64,000 nt of DNA from Gerris lacustris. Taxonomy: Eukaryota; Arthropoda; Insecta; Hemiptera; Gerridae. A program made the translations under genes and the position numbers. The stretch spans positions 64,076,228-64,140,227 of the forward strand of contig OX578283.1 in the NCBI GenBank assembly GCA_951217055.1. Reading direction: 5' to 3'. The first letter of the stretch is position 1. The number at the start of each line of letters is the position of its first letter. Positions 24,550 through 37,148 of this stretch are shown here, piece after piece. Under the pieces are notes generated by a model. It was not told where the DNA came from. It did not search any database and worked only from the letters and a program-made list of their open reading frames with translations.

Positions 24550-25097
24550 TTGTATTTACATTTAATTATTACTGAACATTTCATCAAAATTTACCATAAA
24601 AATAACTTCTCCTTGGCGGGGAATCGAACCCGGGCTCTCCTTGTCCGCGTTTTAAGCTATTTTCTCAGGAACTAGATTTTTCCCGGGAAAACGGCTTATA
24701 TCGTTGGATTCGTATTCAAATGGACTACATTTTAGAATTTTTTAATCAAAATCGTCGGAACCGTTTTCGAGAAATAATTTTTTTTCATGTTTTTTCAGAG
24801 TTTTTGGGGGGTAGCGCCCCCAAATTTAGAGCTAAAATTCATTTCTCGATTTCGCCTCGGGGTATAATTTTTCTGAACATGTATGCCAAATTTCGTCAAA
24901 ATCGGCGCAGTAGTTTAGGCTCCAGGCGTCTGCACAGACGACAGACGACAGACGACAGACGACAGACAGACGACAGACAGACAGACATTTTTTAAAAACC
25001 ACTTTTTTGGACTCAGGGGACCTCAAAACGTGTAAATCCATCAAAATCTCAAAATCGAATTTTTGCGCCATCACAATACTTTCTCTTTATATGAGAA
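24550..25097 (-). repeat. Family A repeat, copy 3, most complete
   Basis: About 548 bp, uninterrupted. The left part has a tRNA-like box (B box complement at 24620-24630). The middle holds 'gggtagcgcccccaaattta' and a (GACAGAC)n run at about 24940-24985. The right end has the ACTTTCTC/GAGAAAGT inverted repeat (25077-25098). This copy acts as the empty-site reference for the C insertion at 12713. The frames at 24720-24995 (+) and 24832-25074 (-) are chance frames through the repeat. Confidence 0.85.
24605..24665 (-). other. tRNA-like Pol III box region (B box at 24620-24630)
   Basis: The complement reads GGTTCGATTCC within CCGGGTTCGATTCCCCG, a T-arm-like fold with four of five stem pairs. It is homologous to 13395-13455. 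Transcription from it would run leftward out of the element. Confidence 0.6.
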
Positions 25098-25423
25098 AGT
25101 AAAAAGAAATACTAAATAAAGAAACACAAAAATCTTTAATAATTAAAATCATAATTTTGGAATAATTAAAGTACAATTAAAGTGTTGTCTATGCATTGAT
25201 CATATTTGGAAAATTGTTGGATACTTATTTATTTCAAACCATCAGAAAACCAAATTCAATCTTAACTTTTTTCATGTCTGTCAGTATTCCACGATCTGAC
25301 TTTACAGGTACAAAACTGCGGTTAAACGAAATTGATTAATGTGTAATCAGTAGTTAACTTAGTAGTTTACTCAGTAGTTTAATCAGTTTTAAGCATTGAT
25401 GTACTGCAACTAGTTGCACTTGC
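25098..25423. other. Unique stretch, no gene seen
   Basis: It holds a few local repeats of 'cagtagttta.tcagt' at about 25348-25390 and nothing else. Confidence 0.55.
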
Positions 25424-25664
25424 TGAAGAGTTTTGTTTCATCGAAAAATATTGAGTAGAAACAAAGTTATTGAAGAGTTTGGTTTCATCGAAAAATATTG
25501 AGTAGAAACAAAGTTATTGAAGAGTTTTGTTTCATCAAAAAATATTAGTAGAAACAAAGTTATTGAAGAGTTTGGTTTCATCAAAAAATATTAGTAGAAA
25601 CAAAGTTATTGAAGAGTTTGGTTTCATCAAAAAATATTAGTAGAAACAAAGTTATTGAAGAGAG
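25424..25664. repeat. 45/47-bp tandem array, five units
   Basis: The unit carries 'gaagagtttggtttcatc' and 'agtagaaacaaagttatt'. The first two units are 47 bp ('attgagtag') and the later ones 45 bp ('attagtag'), showing sequential spread of a 2-bp deletion. Confidence 0.95.
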
Positions 25665-25889
25665 TATTGAGTTCTTTATTTCAGACACTTAGGATTTTGT
25701 GACTATTTATCTTCAAAATGGTGGTCAAAATGGCGGATGACCAAAAAGTTTTTAGTTAGAATGAAATATTGTAAATACTTTTGAATACCTCGAAGAATAT
25801 GTAATTATAATTACAAAATGTCTATTTTTTTCTGGCATTTTTAAAAGAAATATCGCCGAAAGTTGCTGCTTATATAGCATGTTACAGTT
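25665..25889. other. Unique stretch between two arrays
   Basis: It contains 'caaaatggtggtcaaaatgg' (about 25716-25735), typical of UTR-like or degenerate DNA. No gene is seen. Confidence 0.5.
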
Positions 25890-26706
25890 ACATATAATGT
25901 TAATGCTATTTTCAGGTAGATGTAGAATATGTAAGTTTTTTCCCGAAAAATGTTTCCTTGTAGACATATTGAAAAAGAACATAATATAATGTTAATGTTT
26001 TGTTTCAGGTAGATTTCGAATATATATGTTTTTTCCCGAAAAATATTCCCTTGTAGACATATTGAAAAAGAACATAATATAATGTTAATGTTTTGTTTCA
26101 GGTAGATTTAGAATATGTAAGTTTATTCCCGAAAAATTTTCCTTGTAGACATATTGAAAAAGAACATAATATAATGTTAATGTTTTGTTTCAGGTAGATT
26201 TAGAATATGTAAGTTTATTCCCGAAAAATTTTCCTTGTAGACATATTGAAAAAGAACATAAAATAATGTTAATGTTTTGTTTCAGGTAGATTTAGAATAT
26301 GGAAGTTTTTTCCCGAAAATATTTCCTTGTAGACATATTGAAAAAGAACATAATATAATGTTAATGTTTTGTTTCAGGTAGATTTAGAATATATATGTTT
26401 TTTCCCGAAAAATATTCCTTGTAGACATATTGAAAAAGAACATAATATAATGTTAATGTTTTGTTTCAGGTAGATTTAGAATATGTAAGTTTTTTCCCGA
26501 AAATATTTTCCTTGTAGACATATTGAAAAAGAACATAATATAATGTTAATGTTTTGTTTCAGGTAGATTTAGAATATGTAAGTTTTTTCCCGAAAAATTT
26601 TCCTCGTAGACATATTGAAAAAGAACATAATATAATGTTAATGTTTTGTTTCAGGTAGATTTAGAATATGTAAGTTTTTTCTCGAAAATTGTTTCCTTGT
26701 AGACAT
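25890..26706. repeat. About 91-bp tandem array, nine units, with splice-site-like motifs
   Basis: Each unit contains 'aatgttaatgttttgtttca', 'ggtagatttagaatat' and 'ccttgtagacatattg'. All nine units keep a TTTCAG|GTAGA acceptor-like junction. Six keep GTAAGT exactly 15 nt further, so 15 nt (GTAGATTTAGAATAT in most units) is framed like a microexon. No adjacent coding exons were recognised. Confidence 0.93.
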
Positions 26707-27422
26707 TAAAAATATGCCTAATGCCCATATATGTATAAATGAGTAAAATTCAAATTTTTCTACACAAGTTCTTTAAACGCTGCATCACTAGTTTAAAGCA
26801 CGCTTTAAAAATGTTCTTTGCAATTACTTTTATTGATTAATATAGACAACAAAACAAAAAGGGTTTTTAAAATTGCTAATTTGCTATACACTTGCTTTGT
26901 TTATGTTTGTACTATTAATATCGTCGACAACATATCCACTGATACCTGGCATGAGCCTGACGGAGAGCGCATAGATATATAATATTTAATATGAAAGGTT
27001 TAAGGATGTATAAAGAAGAACTACTATGTTGGTTCGTTGTAGTGCTCAAGAGATAGCGCCTCATCCTTCATATAGAAGACCTCCAGACTCTCCAAACACA
27101 ACCTGATTCTAACCTACATGTAGAGGAAACCTTCCTTCCGTATCTGAACCTGACTCGAGAGAATAACCTGACAACCGACTAAATCTAGCTCCCACTCTCA
27201 AACTCTATTCTACACTGCTGGAAAAGTAAACAATAATTTCACTAGAAGACAATATAATTTGAATAATTTTTAAATTAATAAGTTAATTTTTGGTCATAAC
27301 TTTAATCACATCTCCCTTTATTTCTTTTAATGATATAAAAAAATAAAGACCAGAGGTTATACAGTAGCAAAATAATTTATTTGCTCATTTGATCACGCGC
27401 TTTGGAAAACCCAGTACTATTT
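26707..27422. other. Unique stretch, no gene seen
   Basis: A somewhat GC-richer part lies at 26925-27220. No recognisable frame, RNA or shared repeat. Confidence 0.5.
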
Positions 27423-28000
27423 ACTTCGTTTCCATGATGTTTAAATACGGATTGAATACAGGTTGAATACAGTTTTTGAATCCAAAGTGTCCATGGAAAC
27501 CTAGATTCAATACGGATTGAATACGGCTTGAATACAGTTTTTGGATTCAAAGTGTCCATGGAAACCTAGATTCAATACGGATTGAATACGGGTTGAATAC
27601 AGTTATTGGATCCAAAGTGTCCATGGAAACCTAGATTCAATACGGATTGAATACGATTCCGATTCCAATACGATACACTAAATTCTAGGATCGTATCTGG
27701 ATTGAGTTGCATGGAAAACCTGAACTCGATCCTGACATGTGCAGAGCGTATGTGTGAGCGCATCTAGAGCATTTCTGTAGAAACTGTAGTCAAATCTGTC
27801 AAAATACGTAATAACAAACATGGTTATAAAAGGTGAAGGTTACAAAATTATTTATAACCTTCACCAAAAGTAACCAAGAAAAAGTTTTTTTATTTTTATT
27901 TCGTATTGAATACGGATTCAATACTACTCTTGGAAATACCTAGCTTGTTCATTCCCAAATCAGGATTCAATCCATATTTCAAGACGTTTAAACGTAGTAA
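27423..28000. mobile_element. Element G, copy 1 (TIR element with internal triplication)
   Basis: The ends ('cgtttccatgatgtttaaat' and 'gacgtttaaacgtag') are imperfect inverted repeats homologous to the cleaner copy at 63455-63896. Interior blocks 'gcagagcg.atgtgtgagcg', 'gtcaaatctgtcaaaatacg' and 'ggttataaaaggtgaaggtt' are shared. A 65-bp segment near the left end occurs three times (about 27467-27660) but once in copy 2. No transposase frame. Confidence 0.85.
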
Positions 28001-28312
28001 ATTTTAGTGGTACTCCTGTACTCTGTACTATTGTTAGTGGTAACTCAGTACTATTTTTAGTGGTCATTACTACTACTACTACCGGCATAGGACGGTCGAC
28101 CAGTCGCTCTATAAAACCAATTTTAAAAGTTTATAAGGAATCTCTAAAGATTCAAGATTAATCTATGATCTATGCTGATTGCGAAGGAATGAGGGTAGAA
28201 TCAGAGACATAGATAACATTTATGTAAGCAGATGGAACGTTTACTGTTATCACTTTATAAGACCAAATTTAAGTTCATAAGAAATCTTAGATAATAAAGT
28301 TCGGTACTTCTT
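28001..28312. other. Unique stretch, no gene seen
   Basis: Two 'ttagtggt.a' repeats lie at its start (about 28003-28070). Otherwise featureless. Confidence 0.5.
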
Positions 28313-28548
28313 TAGATTGTTACTCCCCTATATTTTTGAGAATATAAATGTGTTTGACTAAATAACTATTAAGACAAAGGGATGTTTAGTCCAATGTACT
28401 TTGGGAGAAAGGAATATCACACTTTTATTTTTTTTGTTTTTAGGGGATTAACAGTCTAAAGAAGAACATTAAGTACACCTTCTTTAGATTGTTACTCCCC
28501 TCTGTTCTTTTTTATAAGGTATGTCTACAATATATAGAAGTGCCTCAA
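28313..28548 (-). mobile_element. Family D double-hairpin element, copy 3
   Basis: The outer arm is GGTACTTCTTTAGATTGTTA at 28313. Its partner lies at 28442-28466, enclosing the conserved interior (complement of 'acattggactaaacatccct'). The linker is 'aagaacattaagtacacctt'. The second hairpin starts at 28479; its distal arm is degenerate but ends in the expected 'gaagtgcc' near 28545. Confidence 0.85.
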
Positions 28549-29289
28549 GTTCAATGCATCTCTTAAAATTGCGAAGTTATGGGTAGAGGTGTCAGATTTA
28601 TCATTGAAACTGTTAAATGCACTGATAATGGAATTTAAATAGATACTAAATTCCCATTTACTGTTATCACCCAGTAAGACTATAATTAAAGTTATAAAAT
28701 AGCGAAGAAAGTTTAAATTCTAGAATTTTAAACTTTATTCACAGCATTAGTAAAGGAGACTGATTTAAATAATAAAACTGCTGAGTAAAAAGCTCTTTAG
28801 TCAGTTTTATCATATCTCTTAAAATATGACCTTCTTCAATAAACGTTTAGCGTATAGTTCATACAGTTTATGGTACACAGGTTGATCTAGTAGTAGGAAA
28901 TATGTTCGAACCTCGAAGATCTTTGCAAAACACTTTATTGGCACTGATACTGGCTTTGAAAAATGCATTAATAACGGAACCATTTAACAGTTCGCATTAT
29001 TCCCTACCATAATCGAAATGTAAAACAACCAAGACAATATACTTTACTATGATCTCATTTTAGAACTTTGTATTCAATCTAATTAAAAACGTTAGCTTTT
29101 TTTTTTTTTTTTTTTTTTTTTAAATGTTTAATAATTAGATCTAAACTGTAAATTCTAGATTATTTCTAAAGAGAGTAATAGGATCCTTAATTCTTTCGTA
29201 GTAAACTTATAACGCAATCTACGTATTTTTAAGAAACCTTTCTACAAGTACATTAATAACGCCAAAAAATTATACAAAAGATTATTTTA
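28549..29289. other. AT-rich unique stretch with poly-T
   Basis: A poly-T run lies at about 29098-29120. No gene or shared repeat is seen. Confidence 0.55.
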
Positions 29290-29299
29290 TTTTATTTTG

Positions 29300-29465
29300 C
29301 TTTCGAGATTACCGAATATAACGGAAGCTATGTGATCGTTCTGATGAACGAAAATATTTTATGTTTCCGCAATTTCCAAAATTCCAAGACAAAAATCCGT
29401 TTCAGATATCAGGGAACATTATTGGTTCCGTGTCTGTCTGCTACACTAATTGGCAGTCTATATTT
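29300..29465 (-). repeat. Family C repeat, internally deleted copy
   Basis: The tail ('ggaagctatgtgatcgttct' to 'ccgtgtctgtctg') is joined directly to the head ('ctacactaattggcagtcta'). About 400 bp of the middle is missing, so the two ends of C are adjacent. Confidence 0.75.
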
Positions 29466-29574
29466 TTATTCTTTATTTTAAGCCCTAATCAATTAACACA
29501 TCATTAGTTTATTGCAGGACGGGGGATTCAGCCACTTTACTTATCTACTTGATGATATCATCAGTGTAAAATAT

Positions 29575-29690
29575 ATTTCACCTCTCTGGGATTTGAACTC
29601 ATAAGATCTGTGTTTAGATCTAGGTTTGATGCGGTGGAGAGGCGAGTTCGCTTTATTCAACTACGCCGGACCCCAACTTCAAATCCGTTT
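29575..29690 (-). repeat. tRNA-derived SINE head, type 3
   Basis: The minus strand shows 'ggggtccggcgtagttgaat' (A-box-like) and, further on, AGTTCAAATCCC (B box near 29588-29600), as in a tRNA-like Pol III promoter with an enlarged variable region. It differs in sequence from the two other tRNA-like blocks in the window. No poly-A or second copy was seen. Confidence 0.45.
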
Positions 29691-31500
29691 TCTATTAAAT
29701 TCCAAAATTTCTGGAATTTAACTATAATCTAATTAATTTCGCTTTATTTATTTATAAGTAAATTCCTGAAAAATCTAGGTAAAACAACTGATAGGTACAA
29801 ATAAAATATTAAAGTATTCTTAAAAATTATCTAGATAAAAACATTGAAAAATCATTATTTTGTAATAATAAATTTATATATTTATTTTGTCTGTAGAATT
29901 AACGAAGAACTAATATAATATTTTTATATATATAATTTTTTTAATATTAAAAAAAAACTTGATTACTACTATAAAATGTGGATTATCATTATGATGATTA
30001 AATTTAATATTCAAATAATAAAAAAAATCAAATCTACATACATTTGAAATTTTATTAAATAAAAATAATTTATTTCCAAAGTACTTATTACGATTTGTTT
30101 CAACTCTAACAGAACTATTTAATTTTCTTTGTCGGTTTGTTATTTATTTTCTTCACATCTTTTAACATTTTGTAAAAAGTGACTAAAGCTTAATGATAAT
30201 AATAAAATAATAATTATTATGATAGTCGTCAAGTTTATATTATACCGATGTAATAACTTAAAAAGAGAGAAAAAATTAGAAATAGGATTGGTTACAGTGT
30301 TACTCCTTGTGTCTCACCCATTCTTATACTTACTTATATATATATATTTTTTTTTTTTGCTGTTTATTTTATTACATCATTCCTTTTTCTTCATTTATTG
30401 CTTACATAGCATGATGCTTTTTTTATTCTTTCTATAAAGTATTTATTCTATTTTTTATTACTTTTATCATTTTACTGGATCTTTTATATTAGTTTTTATT
30501 ACAAAATAAAGAGAAAAAAATAACTTCTAAATGCTAGAAGAGTAAACGGAAAACATGGAATAATTTAATTCGGGTATTTTTATAGAGTAAAATAAACTTT
30601 TGAGTCATTAGATCTTTTAAAATGATAAATACTTAAGTGGAAATTTAAAATTATCTATATTATTATAATATCATATTATATATAATTAAAAATATATAAA
30701 AACATAATTATTATTAACAACTTAATAATGAAGAAGTAATGTGGATATAAATTAGATATTTCAACTAAATAAACTTTTAGAAATAAATTTCAACAATAAA
30801 AACAAATAAAACCCAAATAATAGAATTTATTATTTCAATGTGGTCACTTACATTAATCTTATCTTAAGTACTGTCACTTTGATTCTCAATACTTACTTAA
30901 TCTACAACTGAGTATAAAGGTAATAATTTTCATAGATTCTGTCGCATACTCCTAAATTTCAAAGTTTCCTGGTTAATTTAGTCAGATGTTGTAATACAAT
31001 GCGCTTCTATTCCTGTAAATCACAGTCACACTTTAAAGTAATACCATTATCCTTCCTTATTCTTGGGTAATTTCCCATTGATTATTTTATAGGGGGTGGA
31101 TACTCTATTATTCCTTGCAGTGTAATAATTGTCGAGGAGAAGGAGGCGATTAATTTTTAATTTGATGGCATATTTGAATAACTAACCTATCAAGTAACAA
31201 AGTAATATCAATTTGATTTTTGGTCTATTTACTAATTTTGTACACGGGATCATGAAAATCACATTATCCACCAAAATGAGGGGGATATGACCGCTCTTTT
31301 CCGGTTTTTTTTTTTTTTTAAATGCATATTCCCAAGCTATGTCTCGCAAACGAACTTTGCCGATCACATTCCCTTAAAATGCACCAAAAGATTAATTCAT
31401 CCTCAAAATTCTAGCTTGATGTTAGTGAGACACTTTTTTGCAGGGTATCTCCTGGACTATAACACTATAATAATCAAATGTAAAGGGATTTACGTTATCC
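29691..31500. other. Very AT-rich stretch, no gene seen
   Basis: About 1.8 kb without shared repeats. Frames at 30219-30437, 31182-31367 and 31287-31511 have no domains and overlap on opposite strands. Confidence 0.6.
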
Positions 31501-32560
31501 CATACCTGTGAACAACCGCAGTGATTGATAGATGTGGGGGATGGCATTATGTGAACCCCAGCTATGAGACCAAATACAAATACTAGGGCGGTTACATAAT
31601 CAGCACCTAAGTCAAAAGGAGCATTCTCGACGAAGGAGAAAACGAGTGATTTATATTATTTCGCATTGTTCGAAAATCTCCCAAGCTTAAAACGTCCATT
31701 ACTTGTCTAGATTTTCAAAGATTCGGTCTAAAATGAATGTTCTTATTGTCTTCTATAAAGCAAGAGAGGGGTAGGCCGGTAACTCGCCCTCTGAGGACCA
31801 CTGACGGACGCGGTTTAGAATCGATAAAAATAGGTTGGGGTCCGTCAGAGTCAAGAGGTCGGGATCGTGCAAGACCAAGGTACCTGTTTAAATATGGCGG
31901 GTAGGTAAGGTAAGTAGAGGGGGGTATTCCGCAGGTATTTAGTCCTAGAATAAGGGAGGGTTGATGTGCCGTTGACAAGATGCCTATCACCCTGCGAGGT
32001 TGGAAACTTTTACCGAGGTCGGAGTAAGCGTCCCATGTAAATAAGGCTGCCGTGTGTGTGTCTCTAAGAGAGGGTCTATTTACGGTCACCGATACACATC
32101 GGCCCCCCTTCCTCCACCACTTGGAGGACATTCTTTTCTTTCAAAAGCACTTTTTTTTCTAAATGTAAGCATTCGTACTTTGGCCAAGCCGGCTACTTCA
32201 CACTCCCATTTGAATATAAGAGTCCACTTAAGTGAGTGACCGCCCATCTTCTCCGTTTCTCTTCTCCTCTCTATTGTGTTCCCTCCAAGTATTATTCCTG
32301 ACTCTTTGATCCTTCGTGGAGGGAGCACAAGTAGAAAAAGGGGAAGCCTAGTTAATAATCCTTTCTGATACCAGCTCGAGATAATTCTTGTCGTAAAATT
32401 AAGCTAAATCCGGATCAACCAAACTCAATTAAGGAGCCCAGGGTTCCAGACATTCACATTCCTTATTAGGCTCGAGTCTCGAGGGACCCCACTCACTCTC
32501 TCTCTCTCTCGGTCTCTCTCCCTCACCGACATCCCCCCCCCCCCGTCCTATATCTGCCAC
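31501..32560. other. GC-richer, repeat-free island
   Basis: About 1 kb of clearly higher GC than the flanks, ending with CT-rich microsatellite-like sequence (about 32490-32525) and poly-C (about 32532-32544). The 138-codon minus frame at 31715-32131 overlaps other frames and shows no recognisable domain; real coding is not excluded. A cis-regulatory or first-exon/UTR block is an alternative. Confidence 0.3.
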
Positions 32561-33440
32561 TTAATACACGATTCTTTATGTATCACTCGCTTCTACAAGA
32601 CTTCTTTAACTGTTACAGTTAACTAAAACCCCCTACCCAACTATAGAAACAAGAAATATATACTACGAAAATATAAAAAAAAAAAAAAAAAAAATGCCAC
32701 GAAACAGAAACAATTAGAAATTTTAGGGCGAATCCCACCATCTGCCAGAGAAACACTTCCTCACAAAAATTAATTTAAAATAATATTAAAAAAAAAATCT
32801 TATTAAAAATCAACAGAATTTAAGACACTAGTGAATTAAACTGATGCGTCAGATGAACGACAATAATACATATTTTTTAATAACGGCAATCATCAATTTA
32901 CAAACATAATTAATTATCGGAGATGAAGAAACCAGTTTTAATTTATTAAAAAAACAAAAAAAAAAAAAAAACTAGTATTATGACAAAGATAACAATCTAC
33001 CTACATTTTATTTTTATTATCATTCTATTCCTAAAGAAGAGAAAAAAAAATAAAATAAACGTGACAACACAATAAGAACAATAAAGGTTATTAAAATGAT
33101 TATTTAAAATTAATATTAGGATCTTTAAAAAAAATAGGATCACTTGTGTCATAGAAGAAAAGAATAAATGGATATCACTTTAACATATAAAGTGAAGACA
33201 AAGAATTATATTATAGAATTGATAAACCATTAAAAGGGTAGAAGGTCGTGACCAATAGAATTACAATAACGAGGACAGATAAGTGAGATGCACAATAAAT
33301 GCTCAGATTGCAACCATCGAGTCCTTCTTTCTTTCCTTTTCTTATTCTATGACTGCAAAACTATTTTTCTATAACAAGTACTTTAAAAAACTTTTTTCTT
33401 TTTAAAAATTATACTTGAGAAAGCAGTTAAAAGTAGATTA
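32561..33440. other. AT-rich stretch, no gene seen
   Basis: Poly-A tracts lie near 32676-32693 and 32957-32970. No meaningful frame. Confidence 0.55.
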
Positions 33441-33450
33441 AATATATTAC

Positions 33451-33490
33451 CAATAACCAGAAGCCATGAAGATAACAAACTGAATTATAC
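33451..33490 (-). other. Exon-like 40-nt segment between splice-site matches
   Basis: On the minus strand 'tttttgtttatctgttacag' precedes it and 'gtaatatat' follows. One frame reads IIQFVIFMASGY without a stop. It resembles 12234-12270 in sequence and borders, and the lengths differ by exactly one codon. A gene is not identified. Confidence 0.25.
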
Positions 33491-33691
33491 CTGTAACAGA
33501 TAAACAAAAACCATTAATTATCAATTTATTAAACATATTTTTAAAGAAAAAAATTAAGCACAAAAATTGACAAAGTACTTAAAATTATAAAATAATATAA
33601 TTTCAATAAAATCCGAGAGTATACCTACTACTAGATCATTTAATTTAAATATGTAAATAGAGATCATTTCATTATAAATGCATTGCTGCAA

Positions 33692-34312
33692 ATTACTTAT
33701 AATAATGTGCTATTACTTATTATAGTGTACTGCTACTAATCACAATGTGTTATTACTAATTATAGTGTACTGCAACTAATCATAATGTGCTATTACTAAT
33801 TATAGTGTTCTGATTCTAATCATAATGTGTAATTACAAATTATAGTGTACTGCTACTAATAATATAATGTGTAATTACTAATTATAGTGTACTGCTACTA
33901 ATCATAATGTGCTATTACTAATTATATTGTACAGCTACTAATCATAATAAGCTATTTCAAATTATAGAGTACTGTTACTAATCAAAATGTGCTATTACTA
34001 ATTATAGTGTACTGCTACTAATCATAATGTGCTATTACTAATTATAGTGTACTGCTACTAATCATAATGTGCTATTACTAATTATACTGTACTGCTACTA
34101 ATCATAATGTGCTATTACTAATTATATTGTACTGCTACTAATCATAATGTGCTATTACTAATTATATTGTACTGCTACTAATCATAATGTGCTATTACTA
34201 ATTATATTGTACTGCTACTAATCATAATGTGCTATTACTAATTATATTGTACTGCTACTAATCAAAGTGTGCTATTACTAATTATACTATACTGCTACTA
34301 ATCATAATGTAT
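33692..34312. repeat. 40-bp tandem array, about 15-16 units
   Basis: The unit is 'gctactaatcataatgtgct' followed by 'attactaattata.tgtact'. Units at 33990-34260 are almost identical; earlier ones are more diverged. It is not in a translatable frame. Confidence 0.95.
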
Positions 34313-34452
34313 TAGTTAACGTAACTTTATTAGTGTTTTATGACCAGTAAGTATATAAAACATACGCTTTAATCGTTTTCCTCACAAGTATTTCGTATAA
34401 GTATAAATACTATTTTCTTAAGTCCGTACATTTGCTTGGAGGAGCTGAGACT

Positions 34453-34467
34453 CCCCCCCCCCCCCCC
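34453..34467. repeat. Poly-C tract, 15 nt
   Basis: Homopolymer within 'gactccc...aggggtgc'. Confidence 0.95.
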
Positions 34468-34570
34468 AGGGGTGCACTACTACCTTCAATAAATTTCATA
34501 AATTGGACTAAATGTAAATTAACTTTAAAGAACCACCAAAGAAAAACAAAATACTATGGAACTTTTATAC

Positions 34571-34766
34571 AAAAAGGGCCCCCACTTTTTTTTAATCAAA
34601 TATAGCTTCTGACAACCGAATGCGAACTTTTTTTTTATGTAAAAGTCTGATATTTCTTCGTCCCAAAGCATATTGGACTGAATATCCCTTTGACTTAATA
34701 GGTAGTTAGACTAAGGAATATAAACTCTTCTGCTGTATAAAAAACCAAAAAAAGGGGCCCCTTTTC
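34571..34766. mobile_element. TIR element sharing family D interior
   Basis: The ends AAAAAGGGCCCCC and GGGGCCCCTTTT form an inverted repeat continuing into A/T tracts. The interior 'catattggactgaatatccc' and flanking sequence align with the central part of family D, but the D terminal arms are absent. It may be a distinct family that shares the interior. Confidence 0.55.
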
Positions 34767-35500
34767 TATAAGAGTACCAATACTATTTTATTAGCTTGTA
34801 GAATATAATATAATATGAAATTTCAAACAATACTGAACATGATAAATTAATTGCAGCAAATAATATACAATTTTAAAGATAAGAATAAGAGATACTTCAA
34901 TTAATAAAAGTAAATAAAATAAAATAATCCCTCATTAACATGCACCAGGTTTTAAAAACATATAATTTTCATTTTACTTAATTCTTTTTTAAAACTATAT
35001 TTTGGCGCCAAGAACCAATTAACATTTATTCTGTTCAATATATAACGCCTTTAATTAAACCATTTTAAAAATCTTTATTCATTTTAAAAAAAAAAAAAAA
35101 CTTTTTCTTAAAAAATAATTTCTTTATGATTCAAAGTTAAGATTAATTTTTAATAATGTTTTTAGTTTTTTTATATAAAAAAAAAAATTAACAGCACGAG
35201 ACAAAATGGGAGTGTCTTTAAAAAGCTATATAAAACTTATCTAAACAAAATAATTAAAATATATTAATTTAGTCTGCCAATTATTATGACCACATATCTT
35301 TCCTCGCGTACTTTAATGATTTATTGTACTTTTATTGTTATTGTCAAAATATCTCTACTCCCCTTTTTTAAATGTCAAAATTACTTTTTTCATAAATAAA
35401 AGTAACAATTTAGCAATATTTAATGTGCGCTAATAGTTCAATTAATACGGGACCATATTATGAGGGCTAATATCAACAACTACCCATTTTTTTTTTTTTT
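34767..35500. other. Very AT-rich stretch, no gene seen
   Basis: Poly-A and poly-T tracts only (for example near 35088 and 35487). Confidence 0.6.
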
Positions 35501-35504
35501 TTTT

Positions 35505-35760
35505 TTAAATCGGATGTGTAATTTTAAAGGTATAGGTGTTAATAAAAAATAGTTAGTGCGCATGTCGAAGAAAAACCAAGGGAGAATAAGGTTGAAATTA
35601 GTAAGGGACAAATGGGCTAATTATGACCTAACATGGACTAATATTATGACCTTCCATCGGCTAATTATGACCTACCAGGGGCTAATTATGACCTACCAAT
35701 GCCAAATTATGATCTACTATGGGCTAATTATGATCTAACATCCAAATTTAAATAAAATTG
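35505..35760 (+). repeat. Family C middle fragment with tandem expansion
   Basis: 'ggtataggtgttaataaa', 'agtgcgcatgtcgaag' and 'ggttgaaattagta' follow the middle of family C. The C phrase 'gggctaattatgacctacca' is then repeated about five times (35613-35735), whereas other C copies have it once. Confidence 0.75.

Positions 35761-36804
<1,044 letters not shown>

Positions 36805-36861
<57 letters not shown>
36805..36861. repeat. (AT)n microsatellite, about 57 bp, with (CA) tail
   Basis: TA run followed by a short 'cgcacacaca' tail. Confidence 0.97.
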
Positions 36862-36862
<1 letters not shown>

Positions 36863-37144
36863 GCACACACATCATCGAAGAGGATGAACATTTTTCTGAA
36901 GATAACTCCGTTGTAATTTATATGAAATCCGGAAATGATTTCTTCTCACCTCTTTTTACTCCCTTAAAATGTGCAAAGCTTCTAAAGACGAGTAGAATAA
37001 GGTTGTTATCAATTTCCCTTATTCTTTGCGCGCGAAAAAAAAAAAAATGACGGATTTTTTTTTATATACATCCCAATACAACATATAAACCGTCTCCTAA
37101 ACATTGTCCAACATAATTTTGTTATTTTTTTTACAAAAAGTAAA

Positions 37145-37148
<4 letters not shown>

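Noticed and set aside
25424..26706. CRISPR array
   Set aside because: The repeats are contiguous tandem units without unique spacers, and the window is eukaryotic.
31715..32131. 138-codon minus-strand frame as a gene
   Set aside because: It lies in a GC-richer block where stops are rarer, overlaps other open frames, and shows no recognisable motif. It is kept only as part of the island description.
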